From Flaccisagitta enflata (taxonomy: Eukaryota > Chaetognatha > Sagittoidea > Aphragmophora), in contig OZ231126.1 of the NCBI GenBank assembly GCA_965153355.1, positions 48,298,001 through 48,362,000 of the forward strand: a stretch of DNA of 64,000 nt, given 5' to 3'. Both the position numbers and the translations under genes were made by a program. The notes beneath the pieces are model-generated. The model was not told the origin of the DNA. It did not search any database and saw only the letters and a program-made list of their open reading frames with translations. The stretch's first letter is position 1, and the number at the start of each line of letters is the position of its first letter. This document shows positions 12,253-23,716 of the stretch, piece after piece.

Positions 12253-13836
12253 ATGGCTAATTTCATTGGAAACGAACTCCTCTGTTTTCTTTCGTCTCAA
12301 TTTGACAAAGTTGATAAGGACAGTCTTCTCTCTGTTCTGTGCGAATTTTATTCACTCGACGAATCTATTGCTGCCAAGCAACTGCTCATCAGCGAATGCG
12401 ACAAACTCGGCCTTGCAGACTCAATTAAAGATTTCATAAAACGACGACAAAATGCCAAAGGCGACGGAAGCAAGAAAGTTATAAGAGACATTATCGACAT
12501 TTGGTGTGTCATTGACACCCAAAAAGCGGGTCAAACGGCATCCATTTTCGTTGCAGTAGACCCACATAGGCTCCCGCCGTTGGAAGCTAACCATTTGAAC
12601 GTCAGCCACCTCTTTTCACTCATCACCAGCTTGCAAAAGCAAGTTACCGAAATTGGAGGAATTGTTTCGCGCATTGACAAAAAATCCGACACTAACTTCG
12701 CCTCGTCGGCAACTGATTCGCCGTCGTCTCATTCACCTGCGCCAGAAGATTCACAATTTCTTTTTCCGCCTCGATCCGGCGCCAAGCGAAAGCTAAATAC
12801 CGACGCCGCCTCATTTCTGCCATCAAAACACAGAAAAGGCGACGAAGAATCCACGTTGTCATCAACGGCGACACCGGCAACAGACAAACAGTCATCATCA
12901 ACGGCACTCACGACGCCTCCAGTTCCCGCTGCGTCACCGGTGCTTCCGGCGTCAACGCCTCAGACGCCTCCAGCGTCGTTATTTCCGGCTCCATCGCCTC
13001 TTACGTCAGCGTCGCTTCCTACGTCAGCGTCGCTTCCGGCGCCATCGCTCGCGGCGCCATCCTTCTCAGCGCCATCACTTTCGGCGCCATCGCTCGCGGC
13101 GCCGTCGCACGCGGCGTCATCGCTCTCAACGTCATCACTTCCGGCGTCACCGGCGTCACCGGCGTCACCGGCGTCACCGGCGTCACCGGCGTCACAGTCA
13201 CCGGCAGAGACTGACGAACTCAGAAAAACACTTCAACGTAAGGCCTTAGCGGCGAAAAAGGCGGCGGCTGCAAAAGCGGCTGCAGCGACAAAAGCAGCAG
13301 ACGCAGCGGAAATAGCGGCGGCTGCAGCTGACGAAGCAGCAGCAAAACTCGACGCAGCTTCTGGTGAAGACTTGGAGCAACTGGAAATAGCTGATTCTAC
13401 TGCCTCAACACGATCAAAGCCCTCAAATTACGCTGATAAAGCTCGTCTACCGGCTAAATCAAACCCTCAATCCTGGTCTCTAGTGAAGGAGCGTGAAAGG
13501 AAGAAAATTGTCCCCATTGTTGGCACTAGTGAATCCAGCTCTCTGGAAGGGGTTGCACCAGTCAAACGCGACTTTTGGGAGATCTCAGTTTCCCGACTCA
13601 AAGAGGGTACCACTCAAGACAGATTAAAAACATATCTTCAAAGTCACAATGTGGAAGTACGAGATGTTTTTGTCTTTGCCTCCAAAATCAAAGGCACAGT
13701 CGCAGCCAAAGTCAGAGTCGATATTGGTCACAAAGAACGAGTCAAGGATCGATCTATCTGGCCAACGCATATTCGAGTCCAAGATTGGATTTACCGGCCA
13801 AAATCGGCCAGAGGCGAGAACAAAAGCCAGATCTAA
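12253..13836 (+). CDS. Non-LTR retrotransposon ORF1 protein (nucleic-acid-binding/chaperone candidate)
   Basis: A 527-codon open frame whose product probably coats the element RNA, as ORF1 proteins of non-LTR elements generally do. Residues 1-140 form a moderately hydrophobic, non-repetitive domain. Residues ~150-320 are Pro/Ser/Ala/Thr-rich with an ASP triplet repeat. Residues ~325-375 are Ala/Lys/Glu-rich and helix-prone. Residues ~437-522 (from KRDFWEISVSRL to WIYRPKS) look like a compact domain resembling the C-terminal module of some retroelement gag-like ORF1s. I see no CCHC zinc knuckle. The start follows 'aaaacc' and gives the longest frame. Its 3' end overlaps ORF2 by 188 bp in another frame. 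The functional call rests on position and general layout, not on a catalytic signature. Confidence 0.75.
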   Translation: MANFIGNELLCFLSSQFDKVDKDSLLSVLCEFYSLDESIAAKQLLISECDKLGLADSIKDFIKRRQNAKGDGSKKVIRDIIDIWCVIDTQKAGQTASIFVAVDPHRLPPLEANHLNVSHLFSLITSLQKQVTEIGGIVSRIDKKSDTNFASSATDSPSSHSPAPEDSQFLFPPRSGAKRKLNTDAASFLPSKHRKGDEESTLSSTATPATDKQSSSTALTTPPVPAASPVLPASTPQTPPASLFPAPSPLTSASLPTSASLPAPSLAAPSFSAPSLSAPSLAAPSHAASSLSTSSLPASPASPASPASPASPASQSPAETDELRKTLQRKALAAKKAAAAKAAAATKAADAAEIAAAAADEAAAKLDAASGEDLEQLEIADSTASTRSKPSNYADKARLPAKSNPQSWSLVKERERKKIVPIVGTSESSSLEGVAPVKRDFWEISVSRLKEGTTQDRLKTYLQSHNVEVRDVFVFASKIKGTVAAKVRVDIGHKERVKDRSIWPTHIRVQDWIYRPKSARGENKSQI

Positions 13837-16672
13837 AAGTGGTGAAAACATTTCATTGATTTTCCGACTCCTCTTACTTTTCGCGGCAATCACAACAAAT
13901 CTTACCGTTGCCTCCCACAACCTTCACAGTTTCAGAAAAACATCCCAATTCCATAAAGAATGCATCGAGAAGTATCCAGGTGTATGGCTTGGCCAAGAAA
14001 CTTGGTTAGCCGAAAAGCAATTATCAAGTCTTTCAAGCCTCGGCGTTCAATACTTTGCGCGCAGTGGGATGGAAGAGACAGTCTCAAACAGGATCTACCG
14101 AGGCCGTCCTTTTGGAGGCATTTGCATTGCATGGTCTCCTCACCTCAATCATGCCATCAAGCCTCTGACCAATTACAAACATCACAGAGTTGTAGGTATT
14201 GAGCTTCAGGCCACACCATCGCCTATCATTATCGCTTCCATCTACATGCCATACTTTAACTCAGCCAAACGCCAAGAGTGCATACTAGAAACGATTGATG
14301 CTATCAGCATATTGCAGACAATCATTGAGGATCACCCTCACCACAGTTTCATAATCGGTGGTGATTTGAACACCGAGTTAAATGGCAGTTCTTCTTTTGA
14401 TCCGATTTGGTTTGATTTCATATCAAAATACAAATTACAACTATGCGATAATCTTGTCTCAAGCCAAATCAACTACACTTATTCACACGATTCCCTGAAT
14501 CAAAGAAAATGGAACGACCATTTCATAGTGTCAGAGAATTTGATTTCATCTACATCAAACCATACCATATTGGAAGATGGCGCGGATCCCTCCGATCACT
14601 TACCAATCATGATGCAGCTACAAACCACCATCAATACAGTGCCGCCGGTGTCACCTAATGCAGCTAGGGTTCCCACACTCAAATGGGAAAAATGCAGCGA
14701 GGAACAAACTCGTTCGTATACCGAGCGATTAAATAATTCCATTTTGCAAGATCACAGTAGACTGACTCAGTGTCAAACTTGCCATTGTCAGAATCCTATG
14801 TGCATTTCGTCAATCCAGCAGGAATACGATACTCTTATTTGCCATGTCAAGCATGCCGATGAAGTCCTTCCACGTTTCAAGCCGGGGATTGCTAAATGCT
14901 GGTGGTCGTCGGAATTGAGTCAACTGAAACAAAAGAGTATGGAAATAACCGAAATTTGGAAAAGGGAAGGTCGTCCTAAGAATGGCCCGACCAACAAAGA
15001 GAGACTCTGCGTTCGTGCTGCTTATCGGAGAGAAATAAAACAAGCTCGTTGTTCATCTAATCAGAAAAATTGGGACAAAATGCATGAGCAACTTGCCAAC
15101 AAAGAGACTGATAGTTTCTGGAAGTCATGGAAAAAGCTCCACAATAATAGTGGAACTCATTTGCATCCTGTTGTAAATGGTGTCTCGTCTAAAGAAGGAA
15201 TTGCAAGATCTTTCAAAGAACATTTTCAGAAGCACTCTAAACCCAATGATTCCTCACGTGTCAATGAGCTGAATGACCAGTTTTCCATGAAATACAATGA
15301 ATACAAAAGTAATCATACCTCAGATTGCAACTGCAATCAATACACCGCATCCCTTCACACTGTCATTGAATCAGTTTTCTCGATGAAAAGTGGAAAATCA
15401 GGTGACGATGACGGCATTTTTGCAGAGCATTTTTTCAACGCTCCATTTTCCTTCTTCCAACGTCTCCATTCTCTTATAAATGCCATGTTGAGACATGGGT
15501 ATGTTCCAGTGCAATTTCGTTATGGAACGATTGTGCCATTAGTCAAAGATCATCAGGGCAATTTAGGCGACGTTGACAACTATCGCGGGATAACGATGTC
15601 ACCCATCACATCCAAAATCTTGGAGCACTCTCTCAGATTAATATTCTCCGATTTCCTTACCACATCTAAATTCCAATTTGGATTCAAGCGCAATTCATCA
15701 ACGACGAATGCAATTTTCTGCCTTAAAGAAACAGTAAATTACTACTGCGAGCGCGGGAGCAATGTCTTCTGTTCCTTCCTCGATGCGTCAAAGGCTTTTG
15801 ACCGGCTCGTTCATGCCGGTCTCTACTTAAAGTTACTCTCTCGGAAAATACCTTTACTTTTCATTGAGATAATCGTCAACTGGTACAATGAGCTTTACTG
15901 CCGTGTTCGATGGGACGACTGCTACAGTGACTGGTTTAGAATCATTGCAGGAGTCCGTCAAGGAGGCATTCTGTCACCGGATTTTTATTCCGTGTATGTA
16001 GATGACCTCATCGAAATTCTATCCAAGCTTAATGTGGGATGCCATACACGCGGAGCATTTGTGTCAGCGCTTCTTTACGCCGATGACATGGCATTACTGT
16101 CACCTTCGTTAAAGGGTCTCCAAAAGCTTCTAATTGCCTGCGACAGTTTCTGCAAACAGTGGGACATTTGCCTTAATCCCAAAAAAACCAAGAACATGTG
16201 CTTTGGTCGTCGTCATGCAAATCTTTGCAAACTGCAACTGAATGGCTGCGACATTGAATGGATCGAGTCCTGGCCATATCTCGGCATCACTCTACGTTCC
16301 GGACCAAAATTTGGTTGCTGCATTTCTGAGAAAATTCGGAAATTCTACCGTGCTGCTAATGGCATATTTCGCATCGAAGGCCGCGCAAATGATTTGCTGA
16401 CTCTCCGCCTCATCGAATCTCACTGCATTCCCATATTGACGTATGGAATCGAAGTGATCTACGTTGCCGACCAAGACACGCGCCGGCAGCTCAGAGTGGC
16501 CTATAACTCTGTTTTTCGTCGGATTTTCTCTTATCGCCCATGGCAATCAGTGAGAGAATTACAATCGTTTCTCTCCCGTCCCAACTGGGAAGAATTGCTC
16601 GAGTCAAAAACTCAAAAATTCACTCGAAGAATTCGCGACAATGCTCAACTCAGCGCCATATTTATGAATTGA
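13649..16672 (+). CDS. Non-LTR retrotransposon ORF2: AP-like endonuclease plus reverse transcriptase
   Basis: A 1007-codon uninterrupted frame. The endonuclease spans residues ~87-325, with ASHN (88-91), GQETW (115-119), GGDLNTE (237-243) and SDHLP (315-319) matching the catalytic blocks of apurinic-endonuclease-type nickases. The reverse transcriptase spans ~600-880, with LDASKAFD (711-718), GVRQGGILSP (768-777) and the catalytic YADD (810-813). No RNase H was recognised. All key residues are present, so it may be active. Residues 1-86 lie largely in the ORF1 overlap and are probably not a domain; the true start may be internal or use reinitiation after the ORF1 stop at 13836. The layout fits the CR1/L2/Jockey-like group, but I cannot assign the clade. 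It is distinct from the CR1-like element at 43756-46060. Confidence 0.9.
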   Translation: MWKYEMFLSLPPKSKAQSQPKSESILVTKNESRIDLSGQRIFESKIGFTGQNRPEARTKARSKSGENISLIFRLLLLFAAITTNLTVASHNLHSFRKTSQFHKECIEKYPGVWLGQETWLAEKQLSSLSSLGVQYFARSGMEETVSNRIYRGRPFGGICIAWSPHLNHAIKPLTNYKHHRVVGIELQATPSPIIIASIYMPYFNSAKRQECILETIDAISILQTIIEDHPHHSFIIGGDLNTELNGSSSFDPIWFDFISKYKLQLCDNLVSSQINYTYSHDSLNQRKWNDHFIVSENLISSTSNHTILEDGADPSDHLPIMMQLQTTINTVPPVSPNAARVPTLKWEKCSEEQTRSYTERLNNSILQDHSRLTQCQTCHCQNPMCISSIQQEYDTLICHVKHADEVLPRFKPGIAKCWWSSELSQLKQKSMEITEIWKREGRPKNGPTNKERLCVRAAYRREIKQARCSSNQKNWDKMHEQLANKETDSFWKSWKKLHNNSGTHLHPVVNGVSSKEGIARSFKEHFQKHSKPNDSSRVNELNDQFSMKYNEYKSNHTSDCNCNQYTASLHTVIESVFSMKSGKSGDDDGIFAEHFFNAPFSFFQRLHSLINAMLRHGYVPVQFRYGTIVPLVKDHQGNLGDVDNYRGITMSPITSKILEHSLRLIFSDFLTTSKFQFGFKRNSSTTNAIFCLKETVNYYCERGSNVFCSFLDASKAFDRLVHAGLYLKLLSRKIPLLFIEIIVNWYNELYCRVRWDDCYSDWFRIIAGVRQGGILSPDFYSVYVDDLIEILSKLNVGCHTRGAFVSALLYADDMALLSPSLKGLQKLLIACDSFCKQWDICLNPKKTKNMCFGRRHANLCKLQLNGCDIEWIESWPYLGITLRSGPKFGCCISEKIRKFYRAANGIFRIEGRANDLLTLRLIESHCIPILTYGIEVIYVADQDTRRQLRVAYNSVFRRIFSYRPWQSVRELQSFLSRPNWEELLESKTQKFTRRIRDNAQLSAIFMN

Positions 16673-17040
16673 CCAATCTCATCGCTTTGTTGATTTGATT
16701 CTTGTTGGTCTTGTTTGTTTTTCGCTTATTTTATGTTTGTTTTGCAATATTTTTGCTCTTTCTCGTCTTGCTACATTTTCAAATGTGAATAAATCGATTA
16801 TTATACCTCATTACATTTTTGAAGAGCCTCCCCTCAAAACTTATCAGCTTTAAAAAAACTTACTAATAAAACCGTCAAGATAAAAGTCTTTACAAAATGT
16901 TACAATATCAAAACGCTTGTCTAAAAAGACCCGAGCGTCAGACTTACGCAATTTTCAAGACGCTTATTTAGCCAAATTTTTGTTTGGGTTTCGATTCTAT
17001 GACGTTTTAGACATATTCGTGGTCAAAGTATCTTTCGAGA
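16673..17040 (+). other. 3' UTR and 3' terminus of the two-ORF retrotransposon
   Basis: About 97% identical by eye to the reverse complement of 49944-50309. The identity stops at TATCTTTCGAGA in both copies, marking the element end. Confidence 0.8.
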
Positions 17041-20000
17041 GCTGAAGCTGGGCGGTTTGAAAGCGGCTCAACGCGGCCAATCGCGGCAATGCGCTAGTCT
17101 TGGCGTATTCTTCTCCTTCGCTTACGGCAGTGGCGATGCGTGTAACAGAGTGCGATCTTAATTGCAGGATGGCATGTTAACAGCTGCGGTATTATCAAAC
17201 TACAGGCAAATATGAAATGGCGACCTCCAGCCAGCTTCTTCACCGCGATCTCTGCTGATGGATGGCTTCAAGCGTTGCGCGAATGGTGTGACGACCTCAC
17301 CCAAATATTGCAGATGGCATCGTGGAGTTGCTGCTGGTGAGTTGGCGGCTGTCATGAGCGTCGCCAGACAACCGCAATCGCGCGGCGCTGTCGATTTCGG
17401 CGCATGTTGAGATTGTTATCGACGCAATGCTTCACCTCCTGATGACTCTTGGAAAACGTAAGCCATGCTTATGGCGAGCTGTTCACGCTGGCGCTCGCTT
17501 TCAGTAGTCGTCGGGTGTGAATGGCACCCTACGTTGATGTGCGCGGCGGGTCGATCGCGTCCCACTCTCCAGGCTGCATTCAGCAGTTCTGCGGCGTCAG
17601 TTTGCACAGCGTGCCAATCTGCTTGTGAAGCTCTGTCGTGTTCTCTTTCCCTGCAGATATATCGACGGCGTGGAAATAGGTGCGCTTCGTGAGCATCTGT
17701 CGAGGCGTCTCCTGGAATTGCGCCAGACACGGCGCACTGTATGCTGCCTTGATGTGGTGCCTGACGTCGATGTCTCAGATTGCGAACGTGTAATCTGCTG
17801 GCTCGATTCGTCAACCGTGTTGAAGCGACATTTCAAATTTGAACGCGCAATGTTTATAGTCAATTAACCGGTATCCATACGCTATAGCTGGGCGTTAACT
17901 GCGCGCATTCTGCGTCGCTAACTCTGATAGCGGCGTAAATGGGCGATCGAATTGTCGATGAAAAGTTTCGCGTTCGTCTGCCGTGAAGGATAGCGATCTG
18001 CCAACCGCCGCGCGGAATCTCGGTTTGGCGACGATGCGTAGGGAGAAACGGCGGCGTTGAAGTGGCGTCTTCATGGCTTCGTCTGTCGTAGCGGTCAGCT
18101 CCGCCGTCATCACGTTTATCGTCGACAAAAGCGTATTCAGCGTGCGGAACTGGGAAGATCGCCCGCGATTAGCGGTGATGGCGGAATGACACTGGTGATG
18201 GCGGCGTCATTTGCCTTGATAAGCTGCGTGTCTACAAGTAACGCTATCTCAGGTGAATCGCTGATTAATTGTTGGACCCGCTATATCGCACGTGATCCAT
18301 CGCGCGCGCGCGCATCTATGCGTGCGCAGTGCTGGTGGAAGATGTTCAGAGTGTGGCCAAGTGGCGATGGGTGATGGTTGATATAACCTGTTTCTTTGCG
18401 CTCTCTCTTCCTCATATTTCGCCTTTCCTCTTCTTCTCTTCATCGCTACGCCCGGCGTGCTCTTCCTCCATCTCTTCGCTCGCGTCTCCTGACCCTGCAT
18501 GCTCCTTCTTTCCTCCTCTGCTCCTCTCCTTCCGCTGTGGCTCAACTCTTTCTCTCTCCTCTTTCTCTCTTTCCTGTGCGTCTTACTTCCAGGGTGCGTC
18601 ACTCGCACTCCTCATGTCGCTCATCGTGTGCTGCAGCCTCGCCTGCCAAAGCACAGCTTCAGCGGACCGTTGTCTTCCTCCTCTCACCATACAACCATCT
18701 CTCCTTCGCCTTCTTTCTGCCGGCGATCCCGGCCCGTATTATCTGTCGAGCAGTAGCGGCTGCGTCCTGCGCGATGTTAAGCCGTCAGCTGCAAGCTCGC
18801 GTTGTTGAATACGGGTCGTGGCGAATCTACGTGACTGCGGCGTGCTCTCTGCGCCACCAGCGTGACGGTGGCGTCGTTGACGAGACGGCGATGCGCCGCA
18901 TCGCGTCTGCTGGCGTCTCTGTCGCCGTCAGCGAGATTGACAACCTTAGCATATTGAAAGATGCTTGTGTGGAAAAGTGCCGCCAGCGGCGCGGAAGAAG
19001 GTTGGCGGCGCGTCGGCATTCGGCCACTGACATTCCATCGGCGTCATCCGCCTTCATCGTCTCTGGCCCGACAGAAGCAGCGACACCGCTGGCGTCTGGC
19101 GAAAATTCCAAGACTATGCGTATTTCTGGCGTCTTCTCCTTTAGCTGAATTATGAAGCGGCGGCGTTGTGGCGTGCTCGCTGCCATTGAATTTGCTGCTT
19201 CACGTACCGGCGGGCAGAAAGTAAAATCTCTCCGCGTCTTCGCGTAAGCGACTCAGACCGAGGTGACAATATGTCGTGTGGGCGTGAAGCGGCCATCATT
19301 TTCCGGTCTCGTGACAAAGTCGTGAATATAGTGGTAAATGCGGCAAAAGGCTAAGTGCGAACAAAAATGCATCGTGAAACATGATTAATCCCACAATTCC
19401 GGCATACTTCCATCAAGAACTTGCCAGCATAATAGTGGCGCTATGCTTGTATGTGCGCGTAATACTGCATCGTAAATATCGGCGATTTTAACGCCGGCGT
19501 AAGCGTCGCGGCGTGCGTAAGCCTTTAAGTAATCATGAAATACGAGATCCGATGCATCATAAACGACGTCAAGCGTAACGGCATGAATCGATGAAGACAC
19601 TCTTCGTTATTAGACATGGCGAAATGGCTGCTCAGCGTCGGCACGATGGCGTGTGTGGCGGTCGATATCGACCAAGCATTGCGTGTCGTGATGAACATTC
19701 CACGAATTGAGCGTTAGCATCTGGTTTTCTTTAGCAAACTCTGATAAGCTGACTCCGGGAACTTTCATAGCGTAGGCTACACTAATTGGAAACGTTGAAT
19801 AATGATCGGACAATCGCGAATCATCTGTCGTGAGTATCTGACGGACGAAAAAGGAAGAGCAGGACAGAAAATACTGCATCAATGAAGGTCTCTGTATGGC
19901 ATATAAAATCAGGAACTACACCAGATGTTGTCGAAAGCGATTTCAATCTAAAGTAAAGGCAAGCGAAAGCATCAAAATGAGTCTTAACTGGTCGTGAGTC

Positions 20001-20760
20001 GAATGTCGTAGAAGTCGAGCTACGCTAACCTGGGAATAACAAAGTCGTCGAAAGCATCACGGGCTGGAAGGTGACGGCGGCAGTGAAGTAATGATGTAGA
20101 CCGTCCGCGGCGTGGAAGTCGATAAGAGGGTCGAAGTCTTTCTCCTCTAAGCGGTGAGGGGCCACAATCATCAATCTCAGCCGGAGAATCGCTTCGGCGC
20201 GGTCTCTCGCCGTGCGAGATCTCTCTCGCTTCTTCTCGATTTCCTCCGCTCTGTCGGCAGGCGATGCTGAATTTTCAGCGGCGCTGCTATATTCTTCGGA
20301 TCCGCGATGACTGCATCGATCGAGCTTCGTGACCTGAAATGGTGAAGCTAGAATGTCGCAGGGGATGAATAGGGCAGGAAGGATGGAAAGACGGATGTGA
20401 AGCGCTGGGTCACTGCAAAAGGTTTACCGACGCAGGCGACTGACTGACCGTCAAGGTGATGTACAGCGTATAATGGCAAGTTTCGAGGCTATCGCTGTCC
20501 ATCTCATATGCGCGAAAGCTAGTCATCAGCGCGAGCCCGCTACTAACTGGCTAATTGTAATTATGATGAAATCTGACAAACGATGATGAGTCAGCTAACC
20601 GCAGGCTGTGAATTATTCGTGGTATCCTCAGCACTGATAACAACCGCAAATCTTTCTCGCGGAACCAGGTCGAAGTCTCTGTCGCAATGTCATCTTCGCC
20701 AACTAATCATGCCATAGTGATAAAGGGAAATGGCGACCACCTCTCTCAGGCGCGTCGTCG
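17041..20760. other. CpG- and GC-rich region without a recognisable gene
   Basis: Base composition jumps relative to the surrounding DNA, with frequent CG, GGCG and GTCG. Several 60-250 codon frames exist on both strands, but they overlap each other, lack motifs and have composition expected of GC-rich DNA. Possible readings are a promoter-proximal CpG-rich domain of the downstream afadin-like gene, non-coding upstream exons, or a decayed foreign segment. No terminal repeats were found. Confidence 0.4.
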
Positions 20761-20934
20761 CTAATATAATATCTTAATGGTCATCTTTATGACCTGGCGT
20801 TCATCGATAAAACATTGTTATATTTCAAAAACAAAACCAATATATCTACAAAGTCTTTGTCTTTATCTTTCTTTCTACCACCCCATTAGCAACAACAACA
20901 ACAGCAACAGCTAACAACTGTTATTAACAACGGC

Positions 20935-21009
<75 letters not shown>

Positions 21010-21010
21010 G
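20935..21010. repeat. Microsatellite (CAA)n
   Basis: About 24 CAA units. Confidence 0.95.
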
Positions 21011-21705
21011 CAACCGCTTCATCGCATTGTCATTAGTGTAGATTAGGCTAATCATTAGCTTTTTTTTCCCTTCACCCGGAAAAATATGGACTCATTGGAT
21101 TCGATATTTTGCTGTGCTAATTTTTGGTTATTTTCTCGGAATTCTTTTTAAAAGGAAAAAAAAGTATTAAAAAAAATTGATAACGTTTTTGAGTTTTGCC
21201 TGCGTCACACCACGCCACGCTTTCGCTACGCCATCGCCACGCAATCGCCACGCTATCGCCACGCAATCGCCATCGCCATTGCCTTACGCCACCGATCGGA
21301 TTACGTTCTCATTCTCTCTTCCAACGCGACGCATAAAATATAGAATAAACAACATGGATTAGCAACACATAGATTAAAAACCTTTAGATTGACAACACAT
21401 GAATTAAAAACGTATGGATTAAGTGTAGATAAAAAGAAATACATAAGTGATAAAACCGCGCCAGCATTATTCTTCTGTTTTGGATACTATCATTGCCCAG
21501 CTGTTGATTTTTTTTCTCTCTGCAGTTAATGCAGTGCTAATAACACAACCTCAATATTTTTATTTTGCCTATGTACATGTTCTTACTAAATTACGTACTC
21601 TGCTTGTCAAACGTTTATGGATCGCCCAAATAAACCAAAACCAATAAATGTCGACAAAAGAAAAAGTGGAATATAGGTAAAATTTTTATTCAACATCGAC
21701 AACAA
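21011..21705. other. AT-rich DNA with a short CGCCA-type repeat
   Basis: A degenerate 'cgccacgcaat' repeat lies at 21205-21280. Nothing else was recognised. Confidence 0.45.
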
Positions 21706-21709
21706 CTGC

Positions 21710-21806
<97 letters not shown>

Positions 21807-21808
21807 CG
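21706..21808. repeat. Microsatellite (CAA)n
   Basis: About 33 CAA units with one break near 21771. Confidence 0.95.
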
Positions 21809-22109
21809 AATATTTCAATATCTTAATCCACGCCCTCCTTCATAAATATTGATTATTGTTTCTTCACCTATAAAATCGGATTAATGTCTCGTTCTTCTTC
21901 GTCTTTTTACCGGATCTCCTATTTGCTACTCCTTCGTCTCTTCTCCGTCTTCCATATTTGGATTATCATCTCAAATCACTTCGTCTTCTTACTCGAATTA
22001 CCCTTTTGTTACTTCTTCATCTTTGCTTCCTCGTCGGGATTATCACCGCTTACCTTTCTTCCTATACGGCTATTCCTTCTGTTAAGCCTTTGTCTCCTAT
22101 GTCTTCAAT

Positions 22110-22262
22110 AATTGGATTATCGCGTCAAATCTTGTTGTCTTTCTACATGACTTCCCCTTTGTCTTCCTAATTTGGATTATAGTTTCAAATCTCGTCGTCC
22201 TTCTACATGATTTCCCCCTCGTCTTCCTAATTTGGATTATAGTCTCAAATCTTGTTGTCTGC
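22110..22262. repeat. Short tandem duplication with 'tttggattatagt'
   Basis: Two adjacent near-identical ~65-bp units contain 'ttcctaatttggattatag' and 'tctacatga'. Confidence 0.6.
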
Positions 22263-22369
22263 CGGCCCGACTTTCCCCTATGTTAATCTTTCATCTCCGA
22301 AATTCACAATCGACACCAGCAGTAGCTTTTACATCATTAATACCAACAACCAATAACCGGGAACAACAA

Positions 22370-22507
22370 CAACAAAAAGAAAAACACTAGCCATCACCAC
22401 AAACAACTGACAAGAAAAAACAACAACGCAACAACAGCATCAACAACTCCTAACAAAACCAAAAACCAAAGCAAAAACAACAGCAACAAAAACAGCAACA
22501 AAAATAA

Positions 22508-22542
<35 letters not shown>

Positions 22543-22687
22543 GAACAACAACAACAACAACAACAACAACTAAAACAATTACCCCCAAAGACAACAACAA
22601 CAACAGGCAGCAGCAAACAACAGCAACGCTGCCAACAACAACAACAACCAACGTAATTTCTTCTTTCTTTCTTTCTTTCTTTCTTTC

Positions 22688-22725
<38 letters not shown>

Positions 22726-22730
22726 AGTTG
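22370..22730. repeat. CAA-rich tract with (CAA)n and (TTTC)n arrays
   Basis: Interrupted CAA/ACA repeats, with pure runs at 22511-22570 and 22687-22725 and a TTTC run at 22660-22686. It lies immediately upstream of the afadin-like start and could be 5' UTR if the gene is transcribed from further left. Confidence 0.85.
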
Positions 22731-22747
22731 TTCTACAACCAACAGCG

Positions 22748-23716
22748 ATGGCATCTTCATCATCTTCGGCGCCTCCAAGCGAGGATATCGACGGCGCCGT
22801 TTCCACATCGGCGACGCCGACGCCTTCCGCTTCTGCTTCCGCTTTGACGCAACAAAGAATCCGGCGTCTTTCCGGATCTTCGACCGGCGGCAAATCGACG
22901 CCGCGTCGTAACGTCAATGGCAACGTTAACGGCGGCGGCGGTGGCGACGGCGGCGGCGGTGGCAACTCAGGCGGCAGCGGTATCGGCTGCACGCCAGGAA
23001 GCAGCGGCAACAGCGGAAATAGTTTCGTCGTGCGTCGAGAAACCATGATATCCACGCCGCCAATTTGGATGGAAAGCGGCGCCGTTTTAGACGGCGCCGG
23101 CGCCAACTCTGCCGCCCATGCCGCTTCCGCTGCAGCGTGGCGTGAAAGTGGCGCCACCGGCGTTGTAATGGCGTCCGGTGGTGTTTGGGACATCCCGACA
23201 GAAGCTGGAATCGATGGTGTCGATCCGGCGATGGCTGCTGCTGCGGCGGCGGCGGCAGCGGCCTCGTCATCTCCTCCTCCTCTTCATCCTTATTGGGGCG
23301 CGCCTCGACGTCATCCTCATCCTCATCCTCATCCTGGTATGACGTCTCCTCCACGTAGCGGTGGCGCAGTTAGACGTGACGTAGGAGAAGGCGCAATAAG
23401 ACGTGACGCAGTAAGTCATAACGTTATAAACGACGCCGTAGGTCTCATTAGGAATACCAAGGATATCGACAACGTCCACGTCCGCAACGACGAGCATCAT
23501 CATAACCACGACGACGATAACGACGACGACGCCGAAGACGACGATCGGGAATACGCCGACGATGACGACGACGACGACGACGATGTCGATGAAGAGTCCA
23601 TGTTGCCACGCGCAGGAAGTAAAGCCCACAGAGAGGCCAGGGAAAATTTATTGCAAGCGATTCGTGAATGGAATACAAATAGACTGGACCTCTTTGAAAT
23701 ATCCGAACCTAGAGAG
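22748..23716 (+). CDS. Afadin/Canoe homologue, first coding exon (partial gene)
   Basis: Afadin/Canoe is an actin- and Ras/Rap-binding scaffold at adherens junctions. Residues 308-323 (WNTNRLDLFEISEPRE) match the conserved segment that precedes the first Ras-association domain. The frame then meets a strong splice donor, GAG|GTGAGT, with the exon ending in phase 0 at 23716. In human afadin the first exon ends at the equivalent residue (E35), the position affected in KMT2A-AFDN fusions. Residues 1-284 are low complexity: Ser/Ala/Thr-rich, a Gly/Asn run, an Ala run, His-Pro repeats and a long Asp run. The ATG at 22748 has a good context; an in-frame ATG at 23600 would give a 39-residue exon close to the human length. 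No downstream exon was recognised, so the RA, FHA, dilute and PDZ domains must lie outside or in undetected exons. Confidence 0.75.

Larger units (their letters stand above)
12253..17040 (+). mobile_element. Non-LTR retrotransposon with two intact ORFs
   Basis: The element holds ORF1 (12253-13836), an overlapping ORF2 with endonuclease and reverse transcriptase (13649-16672), and a ~370-bp 3' UTR. The 3' end is set at 17040 because the truncated copy at 49944-50540 matches up to exactly this base, after which both flanks differ. There is no poly(A) tail. AATAAA-like sites lie near 16788 and 16864. The 5' end was not resolved; a start between the CT microsatellite at 11941 and ORF1 is likely. 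No target duplication was found. Confidence 0.85.

Noticed and set aside
18396-19148. A 250-codon open frame in the GC-rich block, with overlapping frames on both strands
   Set aside because: No domain, no splice context, composition as expected for GC-rich non-coding DNA, and several equally long frames overlap it.
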